Source: Diprion similis
Taxonomy: Eukaryota > Arthropoda > Insecta > Hymenoptera > Diprionidae
Direction: 5' to 3'
Assembly (NCBI RefSeq): GCF_021155765.1
Contig: NC_060105.1
Coordinates: forward strand, 4,836,001-4,900,000
DNA length: 64,000 nt
Numbering within the stretch: position 1 is the first letter of the stretch; each line of letters opens with the position of its first letter. Below are positions 27,901-38,689 of this stretch, in pieces. The position numbers were made by a program, and so were the translations under genes. The notes beneath the pieces are model-generated. The model was not told where the DNA came from and ran no database searches. It was given only the letters and a program-made list of their open reading frames with translations.

Positions 27901-30900
27901 CTGACGAAGGTTATCACGACCATGCCGGTACTGTCATGGTCATCGCTTGGGGCCAGTTTATGGATCACGACTACACTTTGACCGCCACACCGTTAGGTAA
28001 GTACCTTCGTATAAATTAGATATTTCTTATTTGGTCCTCGGGCTGTCACGACATTTTACACAGCTGATTCATAAACGTGCCCATGAATTTTCGAAGCACG
28101 AAACTTATACGCCGTTTCCCTTTCCAATGTATCTACCTGAAGCATTGTTCGGTAATAATAACTCCAAACTTTCTTGCTCCTTTTCTCCGGTTGTTGCGCA
28201 TCCATTTTTTTACGACGGCTATCATTTTTTGAACAGATCGTAAATACACCGGCGAACGAACGCCTCGATCTGCTCACAATTATGTTCATTCGCTATACTG
28301 TGATTATGGTCTGTTTCAACGGTTCATTTACGGTGATTTCATCCCGCGCCCTTTCTAATAACACAATACCGTTATACTTACACCGTGCCGTTAAAAAATT
28401 GAGAGAGTGATCATCACAATGGTCACTTACAAAAATTATACCCTAATTGCACGAGAAAGTGCGAGTTTATTGACTCGGTGCAATCCTTTCATTCCCAGGT
28501 CCTTCGCCAATCTGCGAATGCACATTGTATCCGTATATATATATATATATATATAATGATGATTGCGTGAAAGTTGATTTCGCACATTCTATTGAAATTT
28601 TTAAAGAACCAACTTTGTGGACGAATGAAGAAAATGAAGAAAAAAAAGAAACAAGGTTAACTAGATTTTAATAACATGCCTACACAGACTTGTTGAACCG
28701 AAACGATCCCGAGGAGTGCTGCCACAGGCCGCCACACCTGAAAAATCCTTACTGCAACGAGATCCTGATACCGGAGGACGATTACTTCTACAGACTGTTC
28801 GGGGTACGCTGCATGGACTTTGTTCGAGGTTTCCCAGCTCCTCGACCCGGATGTCGCCTCGGTTCTCGCGTCCAGTTCAACCTCCTCACCGGAGTCCTAG
28901 ACGGCAACACGGTTTACGGAGTGTCGGACGCTTTTGCGAGGTAAAAATCACTTGACCAAATTGATCTCTGATGCATTTCCACTTGACACGTAACGTCTTT
29001 GCCGACATTCATGCGAGCGTGTACCTAACGCAATTGCACCATCAATGTCGTCAAGGATATCGTAAGAGGTGTGTACAACTTAATTGCGACAAGGGAGATA
29101 GAAAAAAGGGCTATCAAGGTTAACTCAATTGATCAAGTTACACTAAGGTGTCAACGAATTATCGGTTCTGTTGACCCAGAAACAGTAAACATTGCGAAAT
29201 TCACGATGTCGTGGGTGTAACTGGAATATTATGCGTAATCCGTCGCGGCAACGGTTTTTAAAGATCGATTCAACTTTTTATTCAACTTCTTATCCGCTGA
29301 TACCGTATCAATGAATAAATTGAAACGATATGAACCTAAATGACAAATTCCTTCAACAGAAAACTGCGGACCGGATATGGCGGACTGTTACGTATGAACC
29401 CCGTATTTTCTGAATACGGACTTAAAGATTTGCTGCCCCTGAAGCTCGACATTCCTGATGAAGGTTGCACCAGGCCTAACCGTTCCATGTACTGCTTCGA
29501 GGCCGGTAAGTTTCCTCCGTTTGACTTCTCACCCTGATTTGAAACGGTTGCTTCACAATCGTGGCTCGTCCATTGCGCTCTTTAGGTATAATCGATCATT
29601 AAACCTTGTTTCGTTTATAGTCAAGAACGAGGTAATAATGGACAGCGACGGTTGATTATCCTATGTAAATTAATAATCGCATGCATGCATAATACACGTT
29701 CAGTCGCGTAAGCAACCGATCCGGTTATTTCTAAAACATTGGTCAATTAACTAACAAGTTATCCCCACAAATGTTTACTTCCACTATGAATAACTTTCTA
29801 ATCGCAACTTGTCACGTGAGAAGTTCATTACTTATAAGAAGAATTTCGAACAGCTCTTTATACGTGCTAACGCACGTCCCCCAGGTACGTAACACATATT
29901 ATGCTGCAAGAATTTCTTATCATTTATAGGGAGTGTCCCCGTTATCGATCGTTTGTATTACTACAATTTTTCGACAATTTTCCCTTCGAATTATTATTCC
30001 ATGATCATCCGAATATCGTTAACGTTATCTTAATCTTTGCATATATTCAGAACGTATATTATCATGGTCGGTATGATAATTATTTATTTATGTATATTTA
30101 TTTTCAACCGGGCCCTTAGGATAATTAATTAATTCCTTTTTACATCGTATTTTTTTTCTCCCTCTTTTTTTGGCACTCCGAAGTTTTAACTGACATCCAA
30201 GACAAATGTAACGATGTACAGTATAGTCACTATTTAATAGAAATATCTTGGCTGTATATCAGCTAAAAATCAAGGTGAGGAGGTGAGGAAGAAACTTTGA
30301 TCGTTCGAAAAGGGTGGCGTAGCTTGTTAAAAAATTAAACATAAAAGCCGACCTTTAGTGTATTGAATTGATTATACATGTGTCGAATAATCGCTGCAGA
30401 TGAATAAAATTTCGACGCTACAATCGGCAGGAAATGTTGGCAACTTGTTGAGTTGGATTTTTGGCATTTCGCAGGTGAGATTCGAGTCAACGAGCAGCTG
30501 GTGCTGACCTGTATGCACACGCTGCTGGCCAGAGAGCATAACCGGGCAGCCAACGCCCTGGCCCAGGTTAATCCTCACTGGGACGACGAGACGATATTCC
30601 AGGAGGCAAGACGTATCGTAATTGCCGAGATCCAGCACGTCACCTATAACGAATTTCTCCCAATTTTGCTCGGAAAGGAGGTCATGGAGAAGTTTGGCCT
30701 CCTGCTTGAGAAAGACGTAATTTTACAACCATACGTTTTACTTATTACGCAATTTCTGCTTTCTTAACGCGTATAACATACCGACTACACGTACACCCGT
30801 TCGGCTCCATCCCTTCCCTATACATATATTATATTGCGTCTTAAAATGCCTACAGCTAGAACGACTGACAATCAATGTCAAACACCTTCCATATGTTCCA

Positions 30901-32649
30901 GTTTACTGATTATTTATGGGGGAGTTGGAATCCCGGTGTAGAACTTTCTTTTATCAAACCAGATTCGATTCTTTTTACGGAGTGTTCATTCTGTTAAGCA
31001 TTGCTCTATAGTTTCTTCTGTTATTCACAAACCGCGGCTAAAACTTCGCTGTTTCATTTCAAAATGCAGGGATACTGGGACGGCTACGACCCGAGCGTAA
31101 ACCCGGGGGTCTTAGATGCGTTTGCAGCCGCAGCGTACAGATTTGGTCATTCGTTGCTCCCAACGGCCGTCGAAAGGTGGAGCAAAGCTCACAAGTTCAT
31201 CGGTACGTATGGGCACTTGATATTTGGGACCACTGTGTGGTTATACTTCGATACTTCAACAAGTAATATTCCGTCGTCAAAAATATTGATCAACTTCGAA
31301 GCAATGGACGAAGGAATTATTTCGCTAACTTTCTTTCAGCGTCCAAACGGCTCTCCGATCTTATCCGAAGACCGTACGATCTCTACCGCGCTGGGGTCTT
31401 GGACGAATATTTTATGGGCCTGATGAACCAGGTCGCTCAGGCTATGGACGATTCTATCACCCAAGAGGTCAGTATTGGGGTGAAGTTGGAATCCCTGCAT
31501 ATTAAAGTCTCGATTGCAATTTTACCCTCCTTTCCTTTGCCTTGTTTCCTTCAGGTCACCAATCATCTGTTCAAAAAAGTTGGCGCGAAATTCGGTATGG
31601 ATTTAGTGTCGTTCAATATGCAGCGTGGTCGAGAATTCGGACTTCCTAGCTACATGGAGTTTAGGTAATCAGGAATAATATACGCAAACATATTTGTTGT
31701 GAAAAAGAGACTGGCTTTCGTTAGATTTATATCTTATAAATTGTTGCTTTTTTCGACAGAAAATTCTGCGGACTTCCTGGTGCTGACAGCTTTGAAGAAC
31801 TCTTCGGATCCATGCCAAACGAAACCATCAGGCGATACAGTTCGATATTTGAGTTAGTATACGTTTACTTATTAAAAAATTAATCGGTGAGTAGGAGTTG
31901 AACGTGTTCGAAAATAAAAATATCTTCCATTTTAGGCATCCCTCTGACGTCGATTTATGGTCCGGTGGTGTCTCTGAGAGACCGCTACCAGGTAGCATGT
32001 TGGGTCCCACTTTCGCTTGCATTATCGCAACGCAATTCAGCTACTCGAGACGCGGGGATCGCTTTTGGTACGAACTGCCAAACCAGCCGTCTTCGTTCAC
32101 TCCTGGTAGGCAGTAATTTTGGATAAATTCATACAAATTATCGGCAAAACAACCTTGCGGATAGAAAAAATGATCAGTTTTTAATATCAACAATAGCTGC
32201 AGTATCTTTATCCATAATTGTTGATAATAATCGATACAGAATTTAATAAAACGTTGCAGCAAATTCAAGATTAGAGATTAATATGAAATTATTTTTCAAC
32301 CATCATCGTTTTATTTTTCTCAGAACAACTCACTGAAATTCGGAAATCCAGAATGGCAAGACTGATTTGCGACAATACGGATCTTATCGATACGATACAA
32401 ATTTACCCGATGGTTCTTCCCGATCACGAAATGTAAGTAAATCTAGTGTAAGCCGGACGACTTAACTTCGCTTTTCTCGTCTCTTACCTTACGGTTTTTG
32501 ATTTTAGAAATCCAAGGGTTCCTTGTCGAAGTGGCATTTTACCTAGCATCGATTTTAGCAAATGGGCCGAGTTTCCGTCACCGCAAACGGCGCACGCCGC
32601 CCAATACGTGAGTAATATTGCCGAGCAGTATTCGCACCTGGGCAAGTAG
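18972..32649 (+). CDS. Secreted animal haem peroxidase (chorion-peroxidase-like), 16 coding exons
   Basis: Exons joined by phase: 18972-18982, 22281-22481, 25361-25440, 26934-27027, 27359-27550, 27800-27996, 28688-28940, 29360-29505, 30475-30716, 31070-31202, 31340-31467, 31555-31664, 31760-31852, 31936-32105, 32324-32432, 32508-32649. All introns are GT..AG and the total is 766 aa. The N-terminus is basic then hydrophobic (about residues 11-27), a signal peptide, so the enzyme should be secreted. Family landmarks are present: WGQFMDHD with Q245, the haem-linked D248 and distal H249; catalytic R395 and the haem-ester E398 in RVNEQ; MHTLLAREHNR after it; proximal H499 in YRFGHS. The Met that myeloperoxidase carries beside its haem Glu is Gln here. 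The family oxidises substrates with hydrogen peroxide, in insects for example crosslinking chorion or cuticle proteins; the substrate here is unknown. Exon 1 has only 11 coding bases. The last exon contains a strong internal donor (see alternative 3' ends). Family assignment is firm; the orthologue is not resolved. Confidence 0.93.
18983..22280 (+). other. Peroxidase intron 1 (3.3 kb)
   Basis: The donor is GTGAGG and the acceptor ATTTCAG. It holds no convincing exon. It contains an 11-bp perfect inverted repeat at 20508-20536 and a GC-richer block near 20740-21060 with CCAAT-like and bHLH-like motifs that could be an enhancer. That last reading is only a compositional impression. Confidence 0.7.
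20508..20536. repeat. Perfect inverted repeat, 11-bp arms
   Basis: ATACAGACAAT at 20508-20518 and its exact reverse complement at 20526-20536 are separated by seven bases. It lies inside peroxidase intron 1. Confidence 0.85.
23939..23978. repeat. CTTA tetranucleotide microsatellite
   Basis: About ten CTTA units with one CGTA variant, in peroxidase intron 2. Confidence 0.9.
24906..24950. repeat. CTGA tetranucleotide microsatellite
   Basis: CTGA units interrupted by ATGA variants, in peroxidase intron 2. Confidence 0.9.
25441..26933 (+). other. Peroxidase intron 3 (1.5 kb)
   Basis: Donor GTAAGT, acceptor TGTGCAG. AT-rich with a long T run just after the donor; no feature recognised. Confidence 0.7.
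27629..27653. repeat. GA-rich microsatellite
   Basis: Imperfect GA repeat within the short intron 27551-27799 of the peroxidase gene. Confidence 0.7.
27997..28687 (+). other. Peroxidase intron with TA microsatellite
   Basis: Donor GTAAGT, acceptor ACACAG. It contains a TA dinucleotide run at about 28533-28555. Open frames in it do not fit the splice phases of the flanking exons. Confidence 0.7.
28941..30474 (+). other. Two peroxidase introns around exon 8
   Basis: Introns 28941-29359 and 29506-30474 flank the 146-nt exon 29360-29505. Both are AT-rich. A TCACGTGA palindrome lies at 29812-29819 in the second; no other feature is recognised. Confidence 0.65.
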
Positions 32650-33345
32650 ATATGAAAGGTACACCTCAGCATCCTGTAAGAGTGTGGGTAGAAATTAGAA
32701 ACTAGTTTTTAGAACTTACATTAGTTCATAGTGTTATTGATTCCGTTGTCACTTTTGACCGCGGGCAATTTCCAATCATTATTCAAACATCCAAGTCGAA
32801 CAATTACCTTTATCCCTATTCTTCATTTGTAATTTTATTCCTCCGTTTTATGTTAAACAATTCAACTATTCTTTCAACAGAACTTTTTCGTATCTTTCAA
32901 TTTTTAATTTTGGTATTTCTATTAGAGTAATTTTACTGCAGTAGTAAAAAAATTTGGACGATTTGCATAGGTTTAGCGAAAATGTTAGCGTACCCTTATT
33001 GCTTCTCGAATTCGCCTTGTAGTTATTTTCATCTTGATTTCACTATAGATAGTTATTAAATGTGTCTAATTTTTTCAAACGTTTTTTTCACACTTTATTA
33101 ACATTTAATTTACTCATTTTTGTGCTCATTTTTTTTCTTCATAGTTTCACCTAAATAATAATAATCAAACTTTTTTACCTGCTTAATGTATTACAATACC
33201 TGTTATCATGAAACTTATTATCTTTCCTGCATCACGTAAATAGCTGGACTCTCTTCTCTTTTGATACTATCACTTCTGTTTCTTGCTGTTATACTCTGTG
33301 TAACAAATTAACTAGGAAAATTCTTGTTGTTTTTACATACCGTAG
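32608..33345 (+). other. Possible alternative intron after peroxidase exon 16
   Basis: If the donor GTGAGT at 32608 is used, this stretch is spliced out and the next exon would begin at 33346. Otherwise bases 32608-32649 finish the coding region and the rest is 3' UTR. The DNA is strongly AT-rich. Confidence 0.5.
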
Positions 33346-33507
33346 CAATTGTCGATGGAGAAACAATCGTTTCAATTACCTGCCAGTGATTCGGTGCTCT
33401 CATTTCCAACACCGTCAAACCACGGAGAAAATGTCATCTCACAAATCTTCTTTGCAAACGTAAACAGCATCGCCTCTTATCTAGAAACCCTGCTCACCCA
33501 AGAGTAA
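33346..33507 (+). CDS. Candidate alternative terminal exon of the peroxidase
   Basis: A T-containing tract and CCGTAG acceptor precede a 162-nt open stretch that starts in phase 0 and ends in TAA. The donor inside the last peroxidase exon (TAC then GTGAGT at 32608) also leaves phase 0, so joining the two replaces the last 13 residues of the short form with 53 residues beginning QLSMEKQSF and ending LETLLTQE, giving 806 aa. Candidate AATAAA signals follow at 34158 and 34511. The coding reading rests only on phase, splice signals and length; I recognise no domain. It might be chance in 3' UTR. Confidence 0.4.
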   Translation, partial: QLSMEKQSFQLPASDSVLSFPTPSNHGENVISQIFFANVNSIASYLETLLTQE

Positions 33508-34635
33508 ACCTTTGGTTATTTCTTTTTCCATTATCGTTTATAAATTTTCCCTTGCCAATGGATTACCACCAAACTTCGCCAAAACTTCACGAACTTCACG
33601 CACCATCAGCGCCGCACACCTGCACTGCACGCAATATACATTATATATATATTTTTCTGATCACGAATATAACCAATGTTTACTTTTGAGTAGATTTATT
33701 TAATCAATTATTAATTGCAACATCGGGACTGTGCCTGAAAGACTAAATCTCTAGCAAAAATGTGTAGTTTCGATACTGACGTAAACACGACGACCTATTT
33801 GTACTTTAAACAGGGTATTTGGTAAACCGCGAGTCATTATACTTTCAATTAATATTCTTTTCTCGACATGACTCTTTTACTTTTACTTTCACTTCGCTTC
33901 AATATTTAAAATCTATATAATCAGTAGCTTTGAGTATTCATGCTGAGTGATACCTTTGCACTCAACAAATAGAGAACGTCGGTAAATACAATAGAAAGTA
34001 GAAAATTTGATCGAAAATGACGAAGCATATGGCATAGGTACTTCTTTCTATGCCAGACGTACGTTATACCGATAATGTTAAAGAAATATGACGTGTTACT
34101 TTGAGGTGGGAAAATGTCTAGCGTATTATCAATCAATAAGCTAATCATTGCATCATAAATAAATCTATGTACACGTATTATGTATAGATAGAACTACGAA
34201 TGGTATGTATGTAAACGTATACTGCGTACTGGAATATATTATTACATGCGTACGAAATGTGTATACAAAACCAGCACCCATCCGATTGAGTTACCCACAA
34301 TCCGCACCCGCCTGCATCAAGTATTTATATATAGTTGAACTATTTTATTATATACCCACGATTGAATACACCGGTATTTATGTATTGTAGGTGTATATCG
34401 TAGTATGTAATGTAAATATATATATGTATTGCGCGATATTTTATGATGATGTTATATAATACGCGCGATTTTGTACATACATACGTATAATAATTTACCA
34501 TCGCCGAAAGAATAAAGTATGGAATTCACTTTGTAAGTGTATTGCGTATAAGTGTAAAATATCGGATATTCAATATACATGTATCCTATATGTATGTATA
34601 TAATTGCACAATGCACGATTGATTGACTGATTGAC

Positions 34636-34667
<32 letters not shown>

Positions 34668-35392
34668 CGATTATCAATTGTTCGCGCATTTTCTCGAGCC
34701 ATTCTTTCCCTTTACCGATCAGCTTCCTACCTTCTCTCACCTCCTCCGTTCACTTTCCGACTCTGTTCGAGGTCCATTTTGCAATAGGAAGCGACCGTAC
34801 GTGTCGATCTCCACAAGGATGAAATATACGGGCGTGATTTTTACCACGTGCAGACAGGCTGCTTCTCAACCTGACCTGACGCCTCGATGCGTGAGAAATT
34901 TCTAAGCGCAAGTTTTATTTATTCAGACCAATCTCAACCAATCGAAATTATAATTCCGTAATACATTCACGTAATTCCCAAAAATATTTTATATCCACGT
35001 ATATTTGCTTGGGAGAATGGTTGTGAAGGACCTGAGAACGCGTAGAATTTTTAACGTGTGCAGTGCAAATATGCCTTAAAAAATAGTTCGGTGAGTATTA
35101 CATTATTCAAGATTTATATTTTGTTTGTAAATAATAGACATCCGAAATTCGTATTTATGCAGGGTAACGTAGAAATTTGTTTGTAAATTGCATTACGTTT
35201 AGGAGGCCTAATTTTTCCAATATCTAAATCGAGAAAGTACCAAGAAATAGACAAAGTAAATGGGCTTTACAATTTTGAGCACTGTGTAAATATACCAACA
35301 CTTTCAGGCGTGATGTATTCATAGCCTTAGGATTTATCGAACGACTATCACAGATTATTAAATCTATCGTGGGTATCTCGTATTATTTTCAG
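33508..35392 (+). other. AT-rich stretch between the peroxidase and the acidic exon
   Basis: Contains poly(A)-signal-like AATAAA at 34158-34163 and 34511-34516, a GATT tetranucleotide repeat at 34617-34672, and a GTGAGT donor at 35091 that could end an untranslated first exon of a separate downstream gene. The frame that is phase 0 at that donor has a stop 36 bases upstream of it and no ATG in between, so no signal peptide is encoded there in that frame. Confidence 0.55.
34617..34672. repeat. GATT tetranucleotide microsatellite
   Basis: About fourteen GATT units with GACT and GATC variants. Confidence 0.9.
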
Positions 35393-37570
35393 AACTTCCC
35401 TGGACCTTTCGTCATGCCTGTACCTAAGCCAATGCCGCCCTTGGTTTACGCCAGGATGCCTAAGGCGTCTGAAAGCAAGAATAACTTGGTGTCAGAGCCT
35501 AAAAAGACGTCGGTAACGGTCGCTAAGATTCTAGGATTAGCCGGCCTCCGCCCGTCAAAAACATCCGCCTCACCAGTCACCCCGGAAACTAAACCAAAAC
35601 CGAAACCCAATGAAAAATCTATCGGTTCACCGTGGCTGATGATGCAGCGTTCGACCCAGATTTACGCCATGCCAGAGGCAGGCTACTTCTTCGAGAATTC
35701 AGAGGTAGCAATTTCCCCGATGAATGATATCACCGAAGAGAAACCTCAATTTTTGAAAACCCTAGTCAACAAATTATCCAAAAGTCCTAGCGAAGCTCCT
35801 GTCGACCTGCCCAAAACGACTGTGAAAAAAGTTAGTCAAACCGATCCAGAGAATATTTTCAGGATAATGGAAATACTGACGCGTAATCGTCGCGACGAAG
35901 GGACCCAGAGCAGCCAGATTCCTCTTCGCAGGTCGAAGCGCCAGGTCAACGCTGATGGGGGACAAAATCCCGTCGGAAGAATAGCGGGAAAAATGAAGTC
36001 CAGGAAATCGGGCTACACGCCCGTCTTCAAGGAGTGCAACGAGACCGCGGCGAGCGAGATTTCGGACCTAAATTTGCCGCCTCCGGCTCCGGAAAAGGAC
36101 TCGAAAAGCTCTCGGCAGTATTACAGAAACGGCCAGCCGATACCGGATGTTGACTTGATGCGAACCACGACCGGGGCGCCGATTGTTCCTGTCGACGAGA
36201 CCGTCGAGCATCCCAAAGTGGCCGCGCGGACCGACGAAAACACGAAGAATCAGACCTACATAAACCTTCAGGATCATCAGAAGGGCGTGCAGGGGAAAAC
36301 GGCCGACGCGCCAAAAGACGCAAACGGTTATCCCGCCGATATACCTCCCTACAATCCGGACATGATACCCTACGTCGAAGTGCCCGATTACACCGATCAG
36401 CGAGAGCAGAGTCTCGACAAGGACGACCGAAGGGTGGCGAAGGACAGGTACGTCGAGTACCCGAACGAAGAAGCGGACGTCGTTGATCCGGAAGTACCCG
36501 TCGTCGTCGAGGAGCGACCGAGGATGCCGAAAATTATTGTTCTCGACGACGACGTCGGGGATAGTGACGAAGTGCAGAAGGAGGCGGAGGAACAGGAGGA
36601 ACAGGATGAACTGAGAGAAGAAACGGACGAAGAAGGGGACGATAACGGAGCGCTGCGACAAGAGGAAGGGGAGAATGAATATTCGACAGCCAAGGATGAG
36701 GTCCGTAACTCCGAGGCTCAGGAGGAGCCGTTTGATTTCGAAACGTTGCGGTTCGACATTGAGGATTACAAGAAACCGTTCGATCTTGAAGAGTTGTTCA
36801 AAGAAATCGAGAGAGAAACCGCAGCCGTTGACAAAAAGAACAAGACAAGAGGAGACGTGAACGAGCACCAAGGCAGCAGACGAGTCACCGTCCGCGAGAA
36901 CAACGAACCGGTGAAAAGAGACGCGGGTAAAGTCTGGGACAAGGATTTCGAACTTCTTAAAATTCCGGTGATCCAGGAGAGCGGGGAGAGCGAGGAGATT
37001 CGAAACGAGGGTGGGAAAAGCGAGGAGAAAACCGCTGGACAGGGTGCCACGGTTGTACCTCCGAATTTCTTCGAGGAGTTTGACCGAGTCTTTAGTTCCT
37101 CCACTACCGATACTCCCTTTGCCGGATACTACGAAGACGAGGATGAGGAAGAACGACTTCCCGCTTCGTCCTTCGTCGTCAAAACCGACGATCTTCACGA
37201 GGATCCTTACGCGCATGAAAAGACCTATGAGAGAATGTTTGGGACTGGAGATGAACGGAATGGATCCGAGCCTGCCAAGGTTGAGGACGATGCGTACTAC
37301 GGGCAATGGTCAGACGACGACAACGAAGGCCCAGCGGATTTCCTCGAGAAGAAAAAAAAATCAGAGATCAAGGCCGACGATGAACCGAGCGATGAATCGC
37401 TCCGTGAAGTTTACGAAACTCTGGGCACCATTCTTGACCGGAAAGATGACGTCTCTAGGCTCGATGATAAAATCGCTGAAAAGGCGAAAAAGGAGGGAAA
37501 AATGCCGGCTATGTACAAAAATTACTGGACACTTGAATACAGTAGTCCGAAGAAAAAAGAAAATACGTAA
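35393..37570 (+). CDS. 725-codon acidic exon with furin-like site, function unknown
   Basis: A TATTATTTTCAG acceptor is followed by a 2178-nt frame that opens in phase 0 and ends at TAA. Counting from the acceptor, residues 1-178 are Pro/Lys/Ser rich. Residues 179-183 are RRSKR, a proprotein-convertase-type site. The middle has N-glycosylation sequons (NET, NQT), and the second half is very rich in Asp and Glu, with long D/E runs near 36530-36700. The dibasic site and sequons imply passage through the secretory route, yet no signal peptide is encoded here, so an upstream exon must supply one. The peroxidase donor at 32608 has the matching phase and would give a protein of about 1478 aa; a separate gene with an exon I missed is the alternative. 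The first internal ATG is at codon 8. No known domain is recognised. Long antisense frames here are shadows. Confidence 0.75.
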   Translation, partial: NFPGPFVMPVPKPMPPLVYARMPKASESKNNLVSEPKKTSVTVAKILGLAGLRPSKTSASPVTPETKPKPKPNEKSIGSPWLMMQRSTQIYAMPEAGYFFENSEVAISPMNDITEEKPQFLKTLVNKLSKSPSEAPVDLPKTTVKKVSQTDPENIFRIMEILTRNRRDEGTQSSQIPLRRSKRQVNADGGQNPVGRIAGKMKSRKSGYTPVFKECNETAASEISDLNLPPPAPEKDSKSSRQYYRNGQPIPDVDLMRTTTGAPIVPVDETVEHPKVAARTDENTKNQTYINLQDHQKGVQGKTADAPKDANGYPADIPPYNPDMIPYVEVPDYTDQREQSLDKDDRRVAKDRYVEYPNEEADVVDPEVPVVVEERPRMPKIIVLDDDVGDSDEVQKEAEEQEEQDELREETDEEGDDNGALRQEEGENEYSTAKDEVRNSEAQEEPFDFETLRFDIEDYKKPFDLEELFKEIERETAAVDKKNKTRGDVNEHQGSRRVTVRENNEPVKRDAGKVWDKDFELLKIPVIQESGESEEIRNEGGKSEEKTAGQGATVVPPNFFEEFDRVFSSSTTDTPFAGYYEDEDEEERLPASSFVVKTDDLHEDPYAHEKTYERMFGTGDERNGSEPAKVEDDAYYGQWSDDDNEGPADFLEKKKKSEIKADDEPSDESLREVYETLGTILDRKDDVSRLDDKIAEKAKKEGKMPAMYKNYWTLEYSSPKKKENT

Positions 37571-38570
37571 ATTATCTTGAGATGTATACGGTACTGTTGT
37601 TATGAGTTTGGTATAATCAGGCTTGTAAGTTCGTTGACTAATTTTTATTATATAATGAAGTAAAGATGAAAAGTTCTCAGTCTTAATTAATGCATAGAGT
37701 GGAACCGCACGTAAAAATTGAAATTCTAAGAAATTTACATGATACTTCGGTCACAAAATATACTTTCTTTGGAGAATCATATGTACAAAAAAAAAAAAAA
37801 ATACGAACGACATACGTTCACGTGCGATTTAAGTATAACGGTGACGTTTAACGAATGTCATGTTTGAAAAGTACTTTTTGCGATGAGCAGTATTGTAATA
37901 ATTAAAAAGTGCGGTAAATAAATTGTTGGAAATTAATTATTGATGTAGGTATAATATGTCGTGTGATGAGTAATTTTCGCGATTATTTACATCATATGTA
38001 ACCCTCACCTCAAACTTGGTCAATTTATTTGAAATTTAATTTTATCGTTGTATAATTCGTGATATAAAATCCGGTGTTCCTCTTTCTTCGAAGTGCACAG
38101 CTTTGCTTCCTGTTTTCGTAGCGGTGCCTTATTCGAAAGATGACGACTGGCATTCGCCTGGCGGTTCATGATAATTAATTAAGAATAACTTATAAATGTT
38201 GGTTCAGCCAGTCAGTCAACAAGCAGCATTTACGCCTTACAGACAGGCGATATGATCAGTGCGATCGGACCGTGCGTAGAGCGTGTGCCGTGTAAAGTTC
38301 CTTCGCAATGGACGGTGAATTAATCTCAATGACAGATTTACGTGTATCACCGAAAGAATTCCTTCAGAGAAAGATTCTACGCCGTCCATGTCGCGGATAC
38401 TTCCGCGTCGCGTCTTGTCGCGTCGCGTCGCGTCGCGTCGCGTCGTCGTTTCGACAAGTGCTGCAGGAAATCTAGGAAACCGAATTAGGATGAAAGCCAA
38501 CGTCACAGGGGGTTCTCCTTATTCAAGGAGGGTGGTCCAGGACAGAGACTCAGAGCAGACTCAGGGTGAT
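37571..38570 (+). other. 3' UTR and spacer before eclosion hormone
   Basis: AATAAA at 37917-37922 is a probable poly(A) signal for the acidic exon. The rest is AT-rich until the eclosion hormone promoter. A GCGTC pentamer repeat occupies about 38404-38449. Confidence 0.6.
38404..38449. repeat. GCGTC pentamer tandem repeat
   Basis: About eight near-identical GCGTC units, CpG-dense, about 130-170 bp upstream of the eclosion hormone TATA box. Confidence 0.85.
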
Positions 38571-38574
38571 CGGG

Positions 38575-38610
38575 TATATAAGCTTGCGTTTCCGCGATTC
38601 AGGTATCACT
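38575..38610 (+). promoter_or_regulatory. Eclosion hormone core promoter: TATA box and initiator
   Basis: TATATAAG at 38575-38582 is followed by TATCACTCG with the initiator TCACT at 38606-38610. The spacing from the TATA start to the predicted start A38607 is 32 nt, as expected. The untranslated first exon would run from about 38607 to 38689, ending before GTAAGT. Confidence 0.7.
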
Positions 38611-38689
38611 CGACTCGCTACCAGCTCTCAGAGTCCAAACCCTCGTTTGTAACAAACAACACTTGCTCGCCGACTCATTGTCCACCCAA

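Noticed and set aside
36068-37306. 412-codon minus-strand frame opposite the acidic exon
   Set aside because: It is antisense to a strongly biased coding frame, a common cause of long shadow frames. Its hydrophobic Phe/Val/Leu translation mirrors the D/E/K codons of the sense strand.
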